Assembly (NCBI RefSeq): GCF_040183065.1
Contig: NC_091123.1
Coordinates: 105,862,321-105,926,320 of the forward strand
Direction of reading: 5' to 3'
Source of the DNA: Periplaneta americana
Taxonomy: Eukaryota > Arthropoda > Insecta > Blattodea > Blattidae
DNA length: 64,000 bases
Part shown: positions 11,690 to 22,525 of the stretch, one piece after another
Layout of the letters: each line of letters begins with the position of its first letter
Numbering within the stretch: position 1 is the first letter of the stretch
Translations under genes and position numbers: made by a program
Notes under the pieces: model-generated
Databases searched by the model: none
Seen by the model: the letters and a program-made list of their open reading frames with translations, nothing else
What the model was told of the DNA's origin: nothing

Positions 11690-11810
11690 GTCAGCGATGT
11701 ATGCAATGGAACGGAGAAAGGAACTGGCCACCCTACCCCATTACCTCTTGGCTTAGTTGCTTTATGAGTGATACCTTATTGCCGTTCGGACACTTGACTA
11801 AACGACAGCT
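11690..11810 (+). repeat. Interspersed repeat, inverted copy at 42170-42305
   Basis: It shares CAGCGATGTAT, GGAACTGGCCACCCTACCCC and GAGTGAT.CCTTA with the reverse complement of 42170-42305. The class is unknown. Confidence 0.7.
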
Positions 11811-13868
11811 GTACTGCAATAAGGTAACCACTAAGCAACTAAATATACAAGTTTATGTTATCATGTCGAATGTGAAAGCACAATTATTCAAATTGCAGAC
11901 TAATGCATTAATATATGTATAAATATATTGCTGAATAATTATTTTAGAGTGAAAGTAAGCATTTGCGTTAAGAAATTTTCACACAAACTAGTTATAGACA
12001 CTGACAAAAACATTTCCGGATAAAATCAGGAATGCTGTATTTAGTTTAAATTAAGAAGTAGTTATATAAAATAACTCTTACTGTCTAATTTTGATTTTCT
12101 CCAATGTCCTGTCATTCCATGGCTACGTTATGATGCCATATAGATATTATAGAATATGTTTACTGTATTCACCTTATATTCCTAATTCACAATTATACAT
12201 TACTAGCTGAAAGTACCCGGCATTGCCCGGGTTTTCCTTTCTGCTTCTATTTTTAATTAAACTGGTTATTAAATTTTCGGAAATCTCGGAAACCTAACTA
12301 TACACAACCAAAACGAATTGTCTTTACTAAGCTTTCCTCGCCCATAAAGATGAATCTTTACTTAACGTCACTTACATGAATTAATGAACTCAGCCAAATG
12401 CCTGCCAGGGTTAACTCAATTTAAAACAATTGTAAATCAGCCACCGAAAAGAAAACATTTCATCATGTGTCTGACGTTAAACTGTTGTTTTAAATTTATT
12501 TATTTATTTGTTTTTATTTATTTACTTATTCTGGTGAAGTTAAGGCCATTAGGCCTTCTCTTCCACACCTCCAGAAATACAAATAAAGTAATAGAAAAAT
12601 CAAACTATAAATAAAGTAAAACCCAACGAAAATGTAGTTCCTTCTCCTCTTTCCGATCAGTGTCATCATCGAATCAATATTATACATATATAATTTAATT
12701 TATATTGGAAGATTTTTTTACCTCTTGACCGCTGTACACCCACTTATACCATATCCAGTTTTTTTTAATATAACTTGAAACTATATCTCATAAATTCAGA
12801 ACATATTATATTAATTCTAATTCTACACACAGAATACAGATACAATATTAACTCGCAATAAGTCATTCTTTAACATAAAGACTAATATTCTGAGAAACGT
12901 ATAGGCCTACCGGTATTTTAGAAATTAAGAGATTTTTATTTCCACAAAGCTTAACATATTAAATTTGCAACGTGAACAACAACATTTTGAGAATAATACA
13001 ATGTTATTTTCAGTGGGCTTATGTACATTCACATACTACATTAGTAACATGACAAAAGTATCATTGAATTGATTATTGATATGTGTAATATCTTTTTTTT
13101 TCACTTCTTTGTATAAAATATAGTTGAGGATGTGCAAAACACGCAGTTTTTTAGTTAATGTCTGCAACTTTGAGAAACTGTCCTTGAGCTTCATTTTAAT
13201 ACGGCCATTACAAACGGTAGTGGCATTGAAATTGCAGTTGCTTAAGATTGAATGAGTATCCTAGAAATACGTGGAATAAAAATATCTTTTATTTTTGCAG
13301 TTAATATTATCAATTCTATTACGTTTCGTATGAGTTTTTCACACCAATTCTTATTCGTGCATAATTTTGGTGGGTCAATATTTCGCAATAGTACTATTGG
13401 TTATTCAATATTAAGTAAATTATGTGGTAGCAATCCTTGTAATTTCAAAGAATTCTAGAATTCAGTTGCATAAAACAGTTTGCTCACTATCTACAAAACT
13501 GCATCGAGGAATTCATAATACGGTCCTGGAATGCGTAAAGATACTTATTGCATGAATTATCTAGTTTTAGCCTTCATGATCTGTAACAACAATGTAATTT
13601 AATTTCGTGTTAAAATTTCCAAGGCCTCGTGAAAGTCGATGTTGAATACAACAGACAATAATAAAAAACAATTGACTGTAGAAGATTTTGTATTTTAATA
13701 TTAGGCATGAAGATTTGATCTATTTATTTTTATTTTTCATAATTTTAATTAATTTAACTTCCATTTGCACAATTTTAATGTAGCCTATGTTCTTCTCCTG
13801 GTTATGAAGGTTAAATGTGCAAACTTCGGCACATATCGGTCAAAGCGTGTAGATTTGTATAGGGAACA
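11811..13868. other. AT-rich non-coding stretch
   Basis: No gene was found. 12202-12240 holds the motif GTACCCGGCATTGCCCGGGT, seen at the edges of many invertebrate interspersed repeats. 12500-12600 has a T-rich run followed by GGCCATTAGGCC, which looks like the 3' end of an old LINE. Confidence 0.45.
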
Positions 13869-13870
13869 TA

Positions 13871-13970
13871 CACACATACATACATACATACATACATACA
13901 TACATACATACATACATACATACATACATACATACATACATACATACATACATACATACATACATACATA
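13871..13970. repeat. (ACAT)n microsatellite
   Basis: About 25 tandem CATA/ACAT units, uninterrupted. The open frames across it on both strands are products of the repeat. Confidence 0.98.
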
Positions 13971-14064
13971 CTTACCCACATTCAATTTTATATATTAAGA
14001 TAATTAAGTATAATGTCAGTATGATACTCCCGCACGTTCAATTTGTATTTTAATTAATTTATTA

Positions 14065-15040
14065 CGATACTGGGTTGTACTGAATTGTATTTATCAACTA
14101 TCTACTTGGGGCAGTAATATAATTAACCTTATGTACATTTCATAGGAGGGACTGTGGTGAATTTTCTACCGACAAGTAAGGAAGGTAACCGTGTTCTGAA
14201 GTTTATCCTAAATATATTCTTCTGTATTAAATCTCAAAATAGCTTTCGTTCTCAACTTAAAATGTTGATGCAAATAGGTTATGTTAACATGGTGAAATGG
14301 AGCATTTTAATAAAAAAAATACAGAAATTATTCCAGAAATCCCACGTAAATCTGCAGTAGCAAAATTCAGACTGCTTACAGAACACGATTATTTGGCCAA
14401 ACACTTGAATAAAATAGGAATTTACAGAAATCCAAATTGCCCTCTATGCAACACTGAAGAAGATATGACTGAAGATCATCTACAAACCTCTGAAGTTCTA
14501 TCTGATGGATCCACCACAGAGAAATATTGGAGAGCAAGTACGCTAATGGTTTCGTTGTCAAAGCCCGGCATTAGATAAAAACAACAACATGGTGAATTCT
14601 CTTCACATAAAAGTAACACAGTTTTATAATTATTATGCAACAAATAAATGACACTTATGCACACATTACACTGAATAAAAATTTAATTGTATTTATTTGT
14701 TCCCTACTATACTGGGTTGTATTGAATTATATTTATCTATCCTACCAGAGGAAATAACACACAACCGTACGTACACTAATTTCATAGGAGGGACTGTGGT
14801 AAATTTTCTACCTACAAGTAAGGAAGGCACATGTGATAAATTAAAATCACAATATAAATAATTCTTCTTTACTAAATCTCAAAATAGCTTCGATTGCAAA
14901 CTTGAAATGTTGATGCAAACAGGTTATGTTAACATGTAAAATTCCGTTCACATTAAAATAACACAGTTTTGTAATTATTTCTGCAACATATTATGCAATA
15001 AGAAGTGAACGGATCTTATGCACACATTACACTAAATAAA
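14065..15040 (+). repeat. Tandem duplication of a unit of about 340 bp
   Basis: Unit 1 (14065-14296 plus 14597-14700) and unit 2 (14701-15040) share the series ACTGGGTTGTA, CATAGGAGGGACTGTGGT, TCTCAAAATAGCTT, TGTTGATGCAAA and TTATGTTAACATG, and end with a shared ATGCACACATTACACT. Unit 1 is split by the LINE fragment at 14297-14585. No coding role was seen. Confidence 0.85.
14297..14585 (+). mobile_element. 5'-truncated LINE fragment (C-terminal end), with target-site duplication
   Basis: The translation IPRKSAVAKFRLLTEHDYLA, then IGIYRNPNCPLCNTEEDMTE, then DHLQTSE matches the zinc-knuckle C-terminus that follows RNase H in Jockey/I-like LINE polyproteins. The last Cys of the knuckle appears as Ser. 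It is bounded by an 11-bp duplication AACATGGTGAA at 14286-14296 and 14586-14596. This shows a genuine retrotransposition into one unit of the tandem duplication. Confidence 0.85.
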
Positions 15041-16000
15041 ATTGAACACTGACACGCAATAAAGTAATATATTTCACTGAGCTCCGTATAATCAAATAGG
15101 AAAGCCCGACTCTTTGAGTGACGTCACACAACCTGCATTACGGATCCAGATCGTAGCCACCCCGGCACACAGCTTGCTAGCCACCTTGAAATCCATCACG
15201 GAAACAAGCACAGTCTGAACCAGAGCACAGAATACATAGAGCAGACACTAGCATCTTAATACCATTGGACGGAGTGAAGCCGGTTTGATGGACCTGACGC
15301 CATCTTGTTTTTACCAAAACATTGCAAAATTGCTATTACGTTATAGAAGATCTATGATAATAGGAATTCCATATGTCCCTAATTTCCTGGTGGACTCACA
15401 CTTTCTTGTTTGTTTCGTAATACAGAATCGCTAGGCACGTATTTTTTTAGGAAAAATTGCAAAAATGTCATCGATAAATCACATATATACATATTTAAAT
15501 TGAAAGCTCTTCAAATTGCAGTATGGTATTTAATAGGTACTCTGGAAGGTTAAAAAATAATAATGATAAAAAGGAAGATAACAGTTTGATCTTATTTTGC
15601 TACTAGTCCAATCAAAATGCTAACCTATAATAATAATTACTTTTATAGGTTGATCCATTTGCCTCGATTTAATAATGCAACTTGTTTCTTAACCAATATT
15701 ATTATTCTCTTCCTTTTGCCAGTATTTCAACTACAATAATATCAATACACTAATCCATTCTCTTAATTAAACTAATACGTGAACAATACGAATCTAACCG
15801 ACTAACCAAGGCTAAATCATTCATTACTATACCGGTAATAAGTACATTCCACACATGTATATTTATCTGTGAAAAATTATTCCAGGAATTTTCTTTGAAA
15901 ACCTGTTTCTGCAGCCATATGCAGCACATGTAGGCATCTTGAAATTAGTTCATTTATGAATTAAAACAACGATGCAACACCACAATCAACTGTCCATATG
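15041..16000. other. Non-coding; contains a diverged repeat at 15190-15290
   Basis: 15190-15290 shares short blocks (CATAGAGTAGACA-like; GTGAAGCCG) with the reverse complement of 22310-22400. Nothing else is recognised. Confidence 0.45.
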
Positions 16001-16429
16001 CTAAGGCCGGTTACACACTATACCGAGAGATGTGTAATGTGAAATGTGTGCCGAGAAATGCGCGAGCGAGGCGAGACAGCATTGTCCACACACAGCGCCG
16101 AGAAATGTGTAATCGAACCAAGAGTGCAGAATAGAAAATAGTTGCCAGTGTCGCGCGGTAGCCATCTTAATTTAACCTATCATTGTATTTTCATGGCCTA
16201 GTTGTGTTGTTTTGAATTTTTTGAGTAATATTTTGTTAAATTTAAATACGTCGATCCGGTGTGGTATATGGCAGAGGGAAATGAAGAGTCCAAGAACTTA
16301 CCTGGAGTAACCTATCATGTGTATGTATGAGAGACTAAAGACATTATATACGTAAATATCCGGAGATGTTATCGTCTGTAGTTTATTAATATTTAAATTT
16401 AACTTTTGTTACAGTTTTTCAAAGCATCC

Positions 16430-16965
16430 TGAGGTTAAAGATATTCGGACACCTCGTGTTGTCGTTGGAGTACAATTTGTTCCAGTCACTTCAGGGAGGA
16501 GGATATGGATCGTACGACCTTATCATATATGTTTCAGAAAGGAGGCTGTGCAGTATATATTTGCACCCTGAAGAACCAAAGGTTAGATGAACATTACACT
16601 GATAGTTAACCATAATAATATTGGTTTATCTATTCACTACTGTGTATAAAGTAGGCTCGTTATGTTATATGAATTATTGTTTTCAGGAAAGAAGGAGAGT
16701 AAAACGGAAGTTTGCTGAAATCTTTCTCTCCCTCTCTCTACTGTGACAGCTGTAGACGAAGTTGGGACCTCCATTATGTCATTGGAAGCTGATACTGAAA
16801 ATGAAATTCGGGTTCTATCGAAGAAGAATAAGGAAGTTAAGGAAAGGATAGTTTTGTGTACAAAAAGAGAATAAGACATTGCAACAGTATAAATGGCGAG
16901 TGGTGAAATCAGTGGGTGACTTGAAAGATGTGTTGGAAACTGTGAAACAGAAAATCTTGTTTGAA
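16430..16965 (+). pseudogene. THAP-domain plus coiled-coil fragment
   Basis: One exon-like stretch (16478-16583) reads CSSHFREEDMDRTTLSYMFQ, followed by KGGCAVYICTLKNQR. This resembles the second half of a THAP zinc finger: a C-x2-H pair, HFxxED, then a G-A-V-P-like turn (altered here). It ends at a possible GT donor. After a possible acceptor TTTTCAG near 16685, a second stretch (about 16738-16965) reads VDEVGTSIMSLEADTENEIR, then LSKKNKEVKERI. After a frame change it gives KSVGDLKDVLETVKQKILFE, a charged coiled coil. THAP followed by a coiled coil is the layout of P-element/THAP9-like transposases. The first half of the THAP domain and the catalytic part are not seen. Confidence 0.5.
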
Positions 16966-18518
16966 TAGGCTACGAGTTTTGTGATATGTCACGTTCCATT
17001 TCAAAGACTTTTGTATCTCTTTTCAAGAGACATATGAAAGGTTAAATGATACATTCATATTCTTAGCATAATATGAATAAAATGTTAATATACAAATAAT
17101 TGTGTTCTTTTCTATGTTTATTATGTTGTAGCCTATAGTTTGAACCTTATAAATCATCCAATTTCTTAATAAAAATATAGCAGTGGATCAAACCAAGAAC
17201 CAACAGGTTAATAATACTAAAATGGTAAGTAGTTTACATAATTTCGTGGTGCAAAATATAAATTAATGAAATATAACTTTTGTTTATTTTCTTTGAGAAG
17301 TTAAATTTTGGTTGTTACTCCATTACCATGAAAAAAAAGAGATTATTATTGCATAAAACTGCAATAAGTGTATTTGATAGACTCTTTGATGCGAAAGTGG
17401 CTCTGGAACTATGCGTTTTCATTTTTTTTTTTCACGGCCTTCATAACTATGATAATGTGGTCATAACAGAGGAGGTGTTGGAGCTTCTTTCATTGCACCA
17501 AATTATATAAAATATTTGGACAAATTAATTATCAACATCAGACGCAATAGTTCCAGCACGGAGTACTAGGGAAATGACCAGTTTTCATAGTATTGCATCT
17601 TGGACCTAACGAGTGTTATATTTGTAACAAGTGAGGGGGCTGCAACAATCCATTAAAATACAGAAAAATAAAATTTGTATAATTTTAATAAGTGTGGGCT
17701 ACAAATTCGCATTAGAATACACAAGTATTAAAAGATTTTTATCCTGAAAGTACAATATTTTGTGGCTGCAAACCAAAACCATGTTTTTATCATATGATAC
17801 AACTCGTAGAAGCTAGTGAAACGAAAGAAAATTGTGTCTTTCTTTGGTGTAATTTTTCTGGAGAAATACCATTATTCCCTCACTATATTAAACGGCATGT
17901 AGGAAATTGTATTTCACTTTATCGCGAAACGGAATGGTACTGTTCACTTTTTCATGACCAGGAATAGCATTCTCTTCAGTCCAATAATCCAACCCTTTCA
18001 TCACGAGTAGGCCTACAATGATGAAAACTGAATCCTTAATAAATTATCGTGTTGACTAGCAAGTAATACAGACAGTAATATCTAATATAAAATCATATCT
18101 TTTCATTATTATTATGTGATCATGAAGTCATAATTTCATTCGTAGCCAATATTATGTTGATTAGCATTGCAAATTAGAAACCTAACCTAATTAATGTCTG
18201 ATTAAATCGGTTATCTTCTTCCATATATATTTTCTTCTTTTATTTGAAAACCTCCCCCGAATTTAGACATAACGAACAAAACTGTAAATTCATGTTTCAA
18301 TAGAGAGGAAAATTATTTCAGGAGCATATTTTATTAGTGCTTTATTTACTATCACAATCATTTCACTATAAAGGGATAAACATTTATTCGGCCTTTGAGT
18401 TCAATAATTTGTTATAAATAAATGCTTTAAAATTTCTACCTACATCACATATTTTAATAATGTGATGTTACATTCCTTTTTCCGACGACGTCTTGAATTT
18501 AGTATTATTATATATATA

Positions 18519-18690
18519 TATTTTTTTTGATGTACCGAAGCACATATGATATTTCCATGCAGATATTCTGCGTCATCACATGATGAAAGAGTGATGGAAC
18601 GGAGAAAAATTCTCTCCGGCGCCGGGATTTGAACCCGGGTTTTCAGCTCTACGTGCTGATGCTTTATCCACTAAGCCACGCCGGATACAA
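18519..18690 (-). mobile_element. tRNA-derived SINE
   Basis: Minus strand: a tRNA-like head with an A-box-like TGGCTTAGTGGATAAAGC and a B-box GGTTCAAATCCCGG, then the tail CGGAGAGAATTTTTCTCCG and an A-run ending at 18521-18530. The same family lies at 40706-40870 (+) and in part at 18836-18900 (+). Confidence 0.85.
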
Positions 18691-18835
18691 TCCCGACGCC
18701 GTTCAGAATCATAGACAAATAAATAGAGTTCAGAATCGTCTCAGATGAAGCTCCATCTCTTGGGTTCCCTCTAGTGGCCGCCCTCTGCACTACGTCATAG
18801 ATGTCTATGAACGCAGGACCGAAGTCCATATATGT

Positions 18836-18900
18836 CCCGGGTTCAAATCCTGGCGCCGGAGAGAATTTTTCTCCGTTCCATCACTCTTTCATCATAGTAT
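18836..18900 (+). mobile_element. Partial SINE, inverted relative to 18519-18690
   Basis: It starts inside the B box (CCCGGGTTCAAATCC) and continues through the same tail. With the copy at 18575-18640 it could pair as a hairpin of about 65 bp across a loop of about 195 bp. Confidence 0.8.
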
Positions 18901-20955
18901 TATTATAGTTATCGTCTCGTGCATCATACTTATTTGTATGACACCGAAAAATTTCAATGGCCGATCTGACATATTAGAACAATTTTGCTGTTTTCTGAAT
19001 TTAAAACAGCTGAAAAATGTTTTCCCGATATCTATGTGTAATCATAATCGTTGACAGAGGTCGAATGTGTCTTGAAAAATTCGCCGGGCTAGCGATCAGA
19101 AAGAGAAATGTGTTTACCTCGCACGAGGTGAGCGAGAAACTCGTAGTGTGTGATGTTCCATTTAAAACAATGCTTTCGATCTGACGCATTTCTCGGCGCA
19201 CATTTCACATTATACACCTCTCGGTATAGTGTGTACACACTTAGCGAACGAACAACGAACGAATGATGAAGCAAAACTTCGTTGTTCGTTCGCTGTTTGA
19301 AGCGACGTACAAATCATCAGCAAATTGTCAGAAAACATTCACATTCGCTGATTGTCTGCTATAAAGGCAGACGAAAATATAATTATAGCAAGTGCAGGCT
19401 TGTTTCATAAACACTAATAATATTAAGTAATAGTAGGCTATTACAGTCATGAAAACAATTTTATTAACCGACTAAATTCTGTTTCATAAACGTTTTGCAC
19501 GAGTCATAAAATACGTACAGTAGCCAGATGATTTGAGGTTAAGGCTGATAAACATAATCAAGTTGATCTGCACTCTACAGCTATTTATATTATTCTCTCT
19601 GTTAACAGTTGTTGAATGAAATAAGTTTTGAAGTACTATCTTTAATAGCAACAACAGAGTAAATCGTAATATGTGTGAAGGTTTGGGAGACAATTTATTT
19701 CAGATAAGATTGTAAATCACTGCAACTCGAAGATATTGTTTCTGTTATTTTGATTCAGTTGATTTACGAGTAAAAGAAACAATATGATACATCTAAAATA
19801 TTGTGAACAGATATTTATCATTCCTAATTGTTCACGTCTCTGCTGTTGTAAAGTTTGCAATTCCAAAAACAGTGTATCAGTGACAGAAGCATGTGTGTGC
19901 GCGCGCGTGTGTAAAACTTGCACCTCGTTATCTAAAGAAGTACCATATGAAAATGTTAAGCAGTGAAAACTTTTGATGACAATATTGTAGCAGCCTTAAG
20001 GGCAGTGTTAACGACAGGGTTGGTGGACCCTGCAAAGCGTCTTATGTAAGATATTTTCAAGTTCCATTATAATTCGGAATACTGCGCAAGTATTTATTGG
20101 TGCAAGCGTAAATAAATACACATAAAAATTACTCTTTTACCAAAAAATAAATAAGTAATGCAATAACGACATAAGTATTTACGCGGTAAAGTCGTTCCTA
20201 GAAAATATCGTGTTTGAGTTTGAAAGTGTGGATGTTGTAGAAGATTAATGTTATGACGAAATTAATAAAAATACTGAAATTGTCTTAATGGGTTTTATTG
20301 CTGATTATGTTGTAAGTAGTATTTTCAAGAAGTTACCTGACTATACAAAATGCAAATATGTTCTAATTAGAGATTGTGATGTGGAATTGTAGATACAGTA
20401 CCTATAAATCTCGTAAGTTAATTTTAGTTTATGCCCTCAATAGGGGTGGTTTAAAGTAATCCATATATTTTGTAATAGATCTACTTGTTGATATATGTCT
20501 GCAAAAGATTTTGGCTCACCAAGATCTTCACAATGTTAATTAGTGAAGAGTATATAGATTCAGGTTGCCACAAGTATACATTGAAAAAACATTTCAATAG
20601 GTACAGAAAATATTAATATTACTGTATTTTGTGATGCAAATGTCCCATAGGCATATATTTCTGAACAATTATTATAATTTAAAAAATGACGAGAAAGGAG
20701 GGAAAAAATGTTAAGTTCAATCATTCAAATAACATAAAATAATGTAAAATATACAGTAATTACTTTCTAACAGTTCTATACTGTAATTGAATTTAATTTA
20801 GGTTTCACCCTTTCCAATTGTTCCTCTTTTACAATAAGATAAAATAGTTTTCAATTTCAGCCTGGTCCATCTACATTGGCGCCTATGACAGTTTGTAAGT
20901 ATTTGTAAGTATGGAGAGGGACTTTGTTAATAATTCATTTTGTCTCTGATGCTTT

Positions 20956-21165
20956 TTAAAATGGGGAAAAGACGTGAAAATAACTTGAAGAGACAGAGTT
21001 TTTTGCGAAAAGTTCTCGAATTGAAAGGTCAACTATTTCATTATATTCATAACTTTCTTGCATATGGTTGTAGGATATTCGTTGTCTAAAATTTCTTGGA
21101 CGTCGGACAAACGCTCCCTCTTCATCACTATTTGAGTCAGAATTGTCCATTTCAAATGTTTTCAC
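20956..21165 (-). pseudogene. N-terminal fragment of a Harbinger-like transposase
   Basis: It reads MDNSDSNSDEEGAFVRRPRN, then FRQRISYNHMQESYEYNEIV, then DLSIRELFAKNS. The acidic start, VRRPR..FR.R and (E/F)xYNEx(F/V)xLSxxxx pattern is the usual N-terminus of PIF/Harbinger transposases. The sequence diverges after about 60 residues and no catalytic D, D or E region follows. It lies downstream of the MADF remnant on the same strand. Confidence 0.6.
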
Positions 21166-21474
21166 GGTTTTATCTTCAAAATCTAACCCTACATTGGCAT
21201 TTACTTTTTACAAATTATTAAACTATTACTTAAAATATAGTCATGGAACTAACGTTAATATTATTAATAAATTTAATTATCTTTGCTGCTTTATGAAACA
21301 CTTTAGTAATATTGTTATTTATTTTAGTAATAATATGAGCGTTTACAGTAATAAATAATATTATTAACTATTACTTCTATGAAACAGAACAGTAATAATA
21401 TTACTTAATGTTATTACTTTTCCAGTAATGGTATTAAATTATTACTTTTATGAAATAGGCCCCAGGGGAAAGTT

Positions 21475-21630
21475 TCAGTACACGGATACCTCACTGACAA
21501 TAATTATCTTAAAATACTGTACTAAAAAGAGAGATTTGTCTGTGTTTGTCGTATGCGCATCATGCTTACGAAAAGACACTTTTCAGTGCCAATAATTTAT
21601 TTTGTGTGCACAATGTTGGAACTTTGTTAT
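21475..21630 (-). mobile_element. MITE copy (same family as 7160-7378 and 36071-36275)
   Basis: Its reverse complement shares GCACACAAAATAAATTATTG, GGCACTGAAAAGTG and CGACAAACACAGACAAATC with those copies. It ends in the variant GAGGTATCCGTGTACTG found at 35850-36030. It directly follows the second MADF exon. Confidence 0.8.
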
Positions 21631-22031
21631 TTCTGGGCGTGACTTTGTCCAAAAGGAACGACATATGTTTATACGCGAACCAAGTTGACTCGTACACTTC
21701 ATCACTCCCCATTTCATATCTTTTTGTGGACTTCTGTCTTTCCCTCCGGAATGATGTCAGTAGGGATTCAATTTTCTTTTTGACTTCTGCATCCTACAAT
21801 AAAAGAAACACGTATCTACTGAAAATAAATAAACAAAAATAATTTTCAAATTTTGCACGTGTTTGACTCTCCTATCTTGCAGCTGAACATCTTTCCAATA
21901 GGTTCCTAAACATCATGTTTTCTTACTTTATTGTGGTAAGTAGGATGCTTGGGATTCCATGAAGTTTCCTGCTCCCTATATGCATTAATAAGATTTATAA
22001 CAGCGTCTTCCGTCCACTCCAGTTTCGACAT
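21625..22031 (-). pseudogene. MADF/Myb-SANT-like accessory gene of element Y, broken
   Basis: From the ATG at 22031 the frame reads MSKLEWTEDAVINLINAYRE, then QETSWNPKHPTYHNKVRKHD, then V, a stop, and EPIGKMFS. This is the first part of a MADF domain (LI..YRE...LW/SWN..HP.Y.NK..R.D.W..I) with a stop where the conserved Trp should be. After an intron with acceptor ATTGTAG, a second exon (21793-21625) reads DAEVKKKIESLLTSFRRERQ, then EVYESTWFAYKHMSFL, completing the MADF-type fold. In Harbinger elements such a protein partners the transposase. The conserved-Trp codon appears as TAG, and a MITE abuts the 3' end. Confidence 0.75.
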
Positions 22032-22299
22032 CCTGTTAGTGAAATTGAACTAAGCGCTGCGTTCTGCTACGAACTACAAGCTAGTGGCAAATCCCGTCCA
22101 CAACGAATACCAACTTCCTTTGATGTACCGACAAGCGACGGATCACTTCCGAAGGCATACCAAACGATCGGTTTGCCTTTGTTGCGACGTACACACGTAC
22201 CGATTTCAATCAACGAACGCAATCGTTTGTCGTTCGTTGTTCGTTCGCTTAGTGTGTACGCACCTTAACCGGCCTAAGCGGGAGCCAATGTTTTGGTAG

Positions 22300-22525
22300 C
22301 ATCATGATGGCGACTATCCACATGAGCGGCTTCACCTCCAAGCTGTACTTGTCTACTCTATGTATTCTGTGGTCGTTGGTCAGAACCAGGCTTTGTTGCT
22401 GTTTTGTTGGGATTAGAAACAGTGTTGCCTATCCAGCGGTTTTCTCGCTAGATATGGCGATTATCTATGTTAGTTTTGCTCGTTGCTTACGAGATTACAC
22501 AAGCTGGCGCATAGAGCTTGAAAAA
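22300..22525. repeat. Interspersed repeat segment(s)
   Basis: 22483-22516 (GAGATTACACAAGCTGGCGC and flanks) recurs inverted at 36772-36806. 22310-22400 shares blocks with the inverse of 15190-15290. The family was not identified. Confidence 0.65.

Larger units (their letters stand above)
16004..19235. mobile_element. DNA transposon with THAP-like gene remnant (element X)
   Basis: A terminal inverted repeat of about 51 bp starts TACACACTATACCGAGAG at 16012. It is matched, with about 3 mismatches, by the reverse complement of 19185-19235. The left end has an extra AGGCCGGTTA outside it (16004-16013). At the right end that outer part is missing, because element Y begins directly (shared GTGTAC). 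Inside are THAP-like and coiled-coil coding pieces (+) near the left end, then about 2 kb of non-coding DNA with an inverted SINE pair. It looks like a P- or Harbinger-scale element that has lost most of its transposase. Confidence 0.75.
19233..22275. mobile_element. PIF/Harbinger-type element, decayed (element Y)
   Basis: The left end at 19233 begins GTACACACTTAGCGAACGAA. The reverse complement of the right end (ending 22275) carries GTACACACTAAGCG... over about 30 bp with one mismatch, preceded by an outer AGGCCGGTTAAGGTGC. On the minus strand are a MADF-type gene remnant (22031-21625) and an N-terminal transposase fragment (21165-20956), the two usual genes of this superfamily. The left outer end is missing at the join with element X. 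Confidence 0.75.

Noticed and set aside
13765-13998. ORFs on both strands with repeating IHTY or MYVC
   Set aside because: Direct translation of the (ACAT)n microsatellite.
18618-18690. Possible tRNA gene (also 3065, 6410, 30528, 39840, 40706, 48656, 62705)
   Set aside because: Pol III boxes are present, but acceptor and anticodon stems are poor, several copies share the same non-tRNA tails, and some have A-runs or target duplications. They are SINE-like segments, not tRNA genes.
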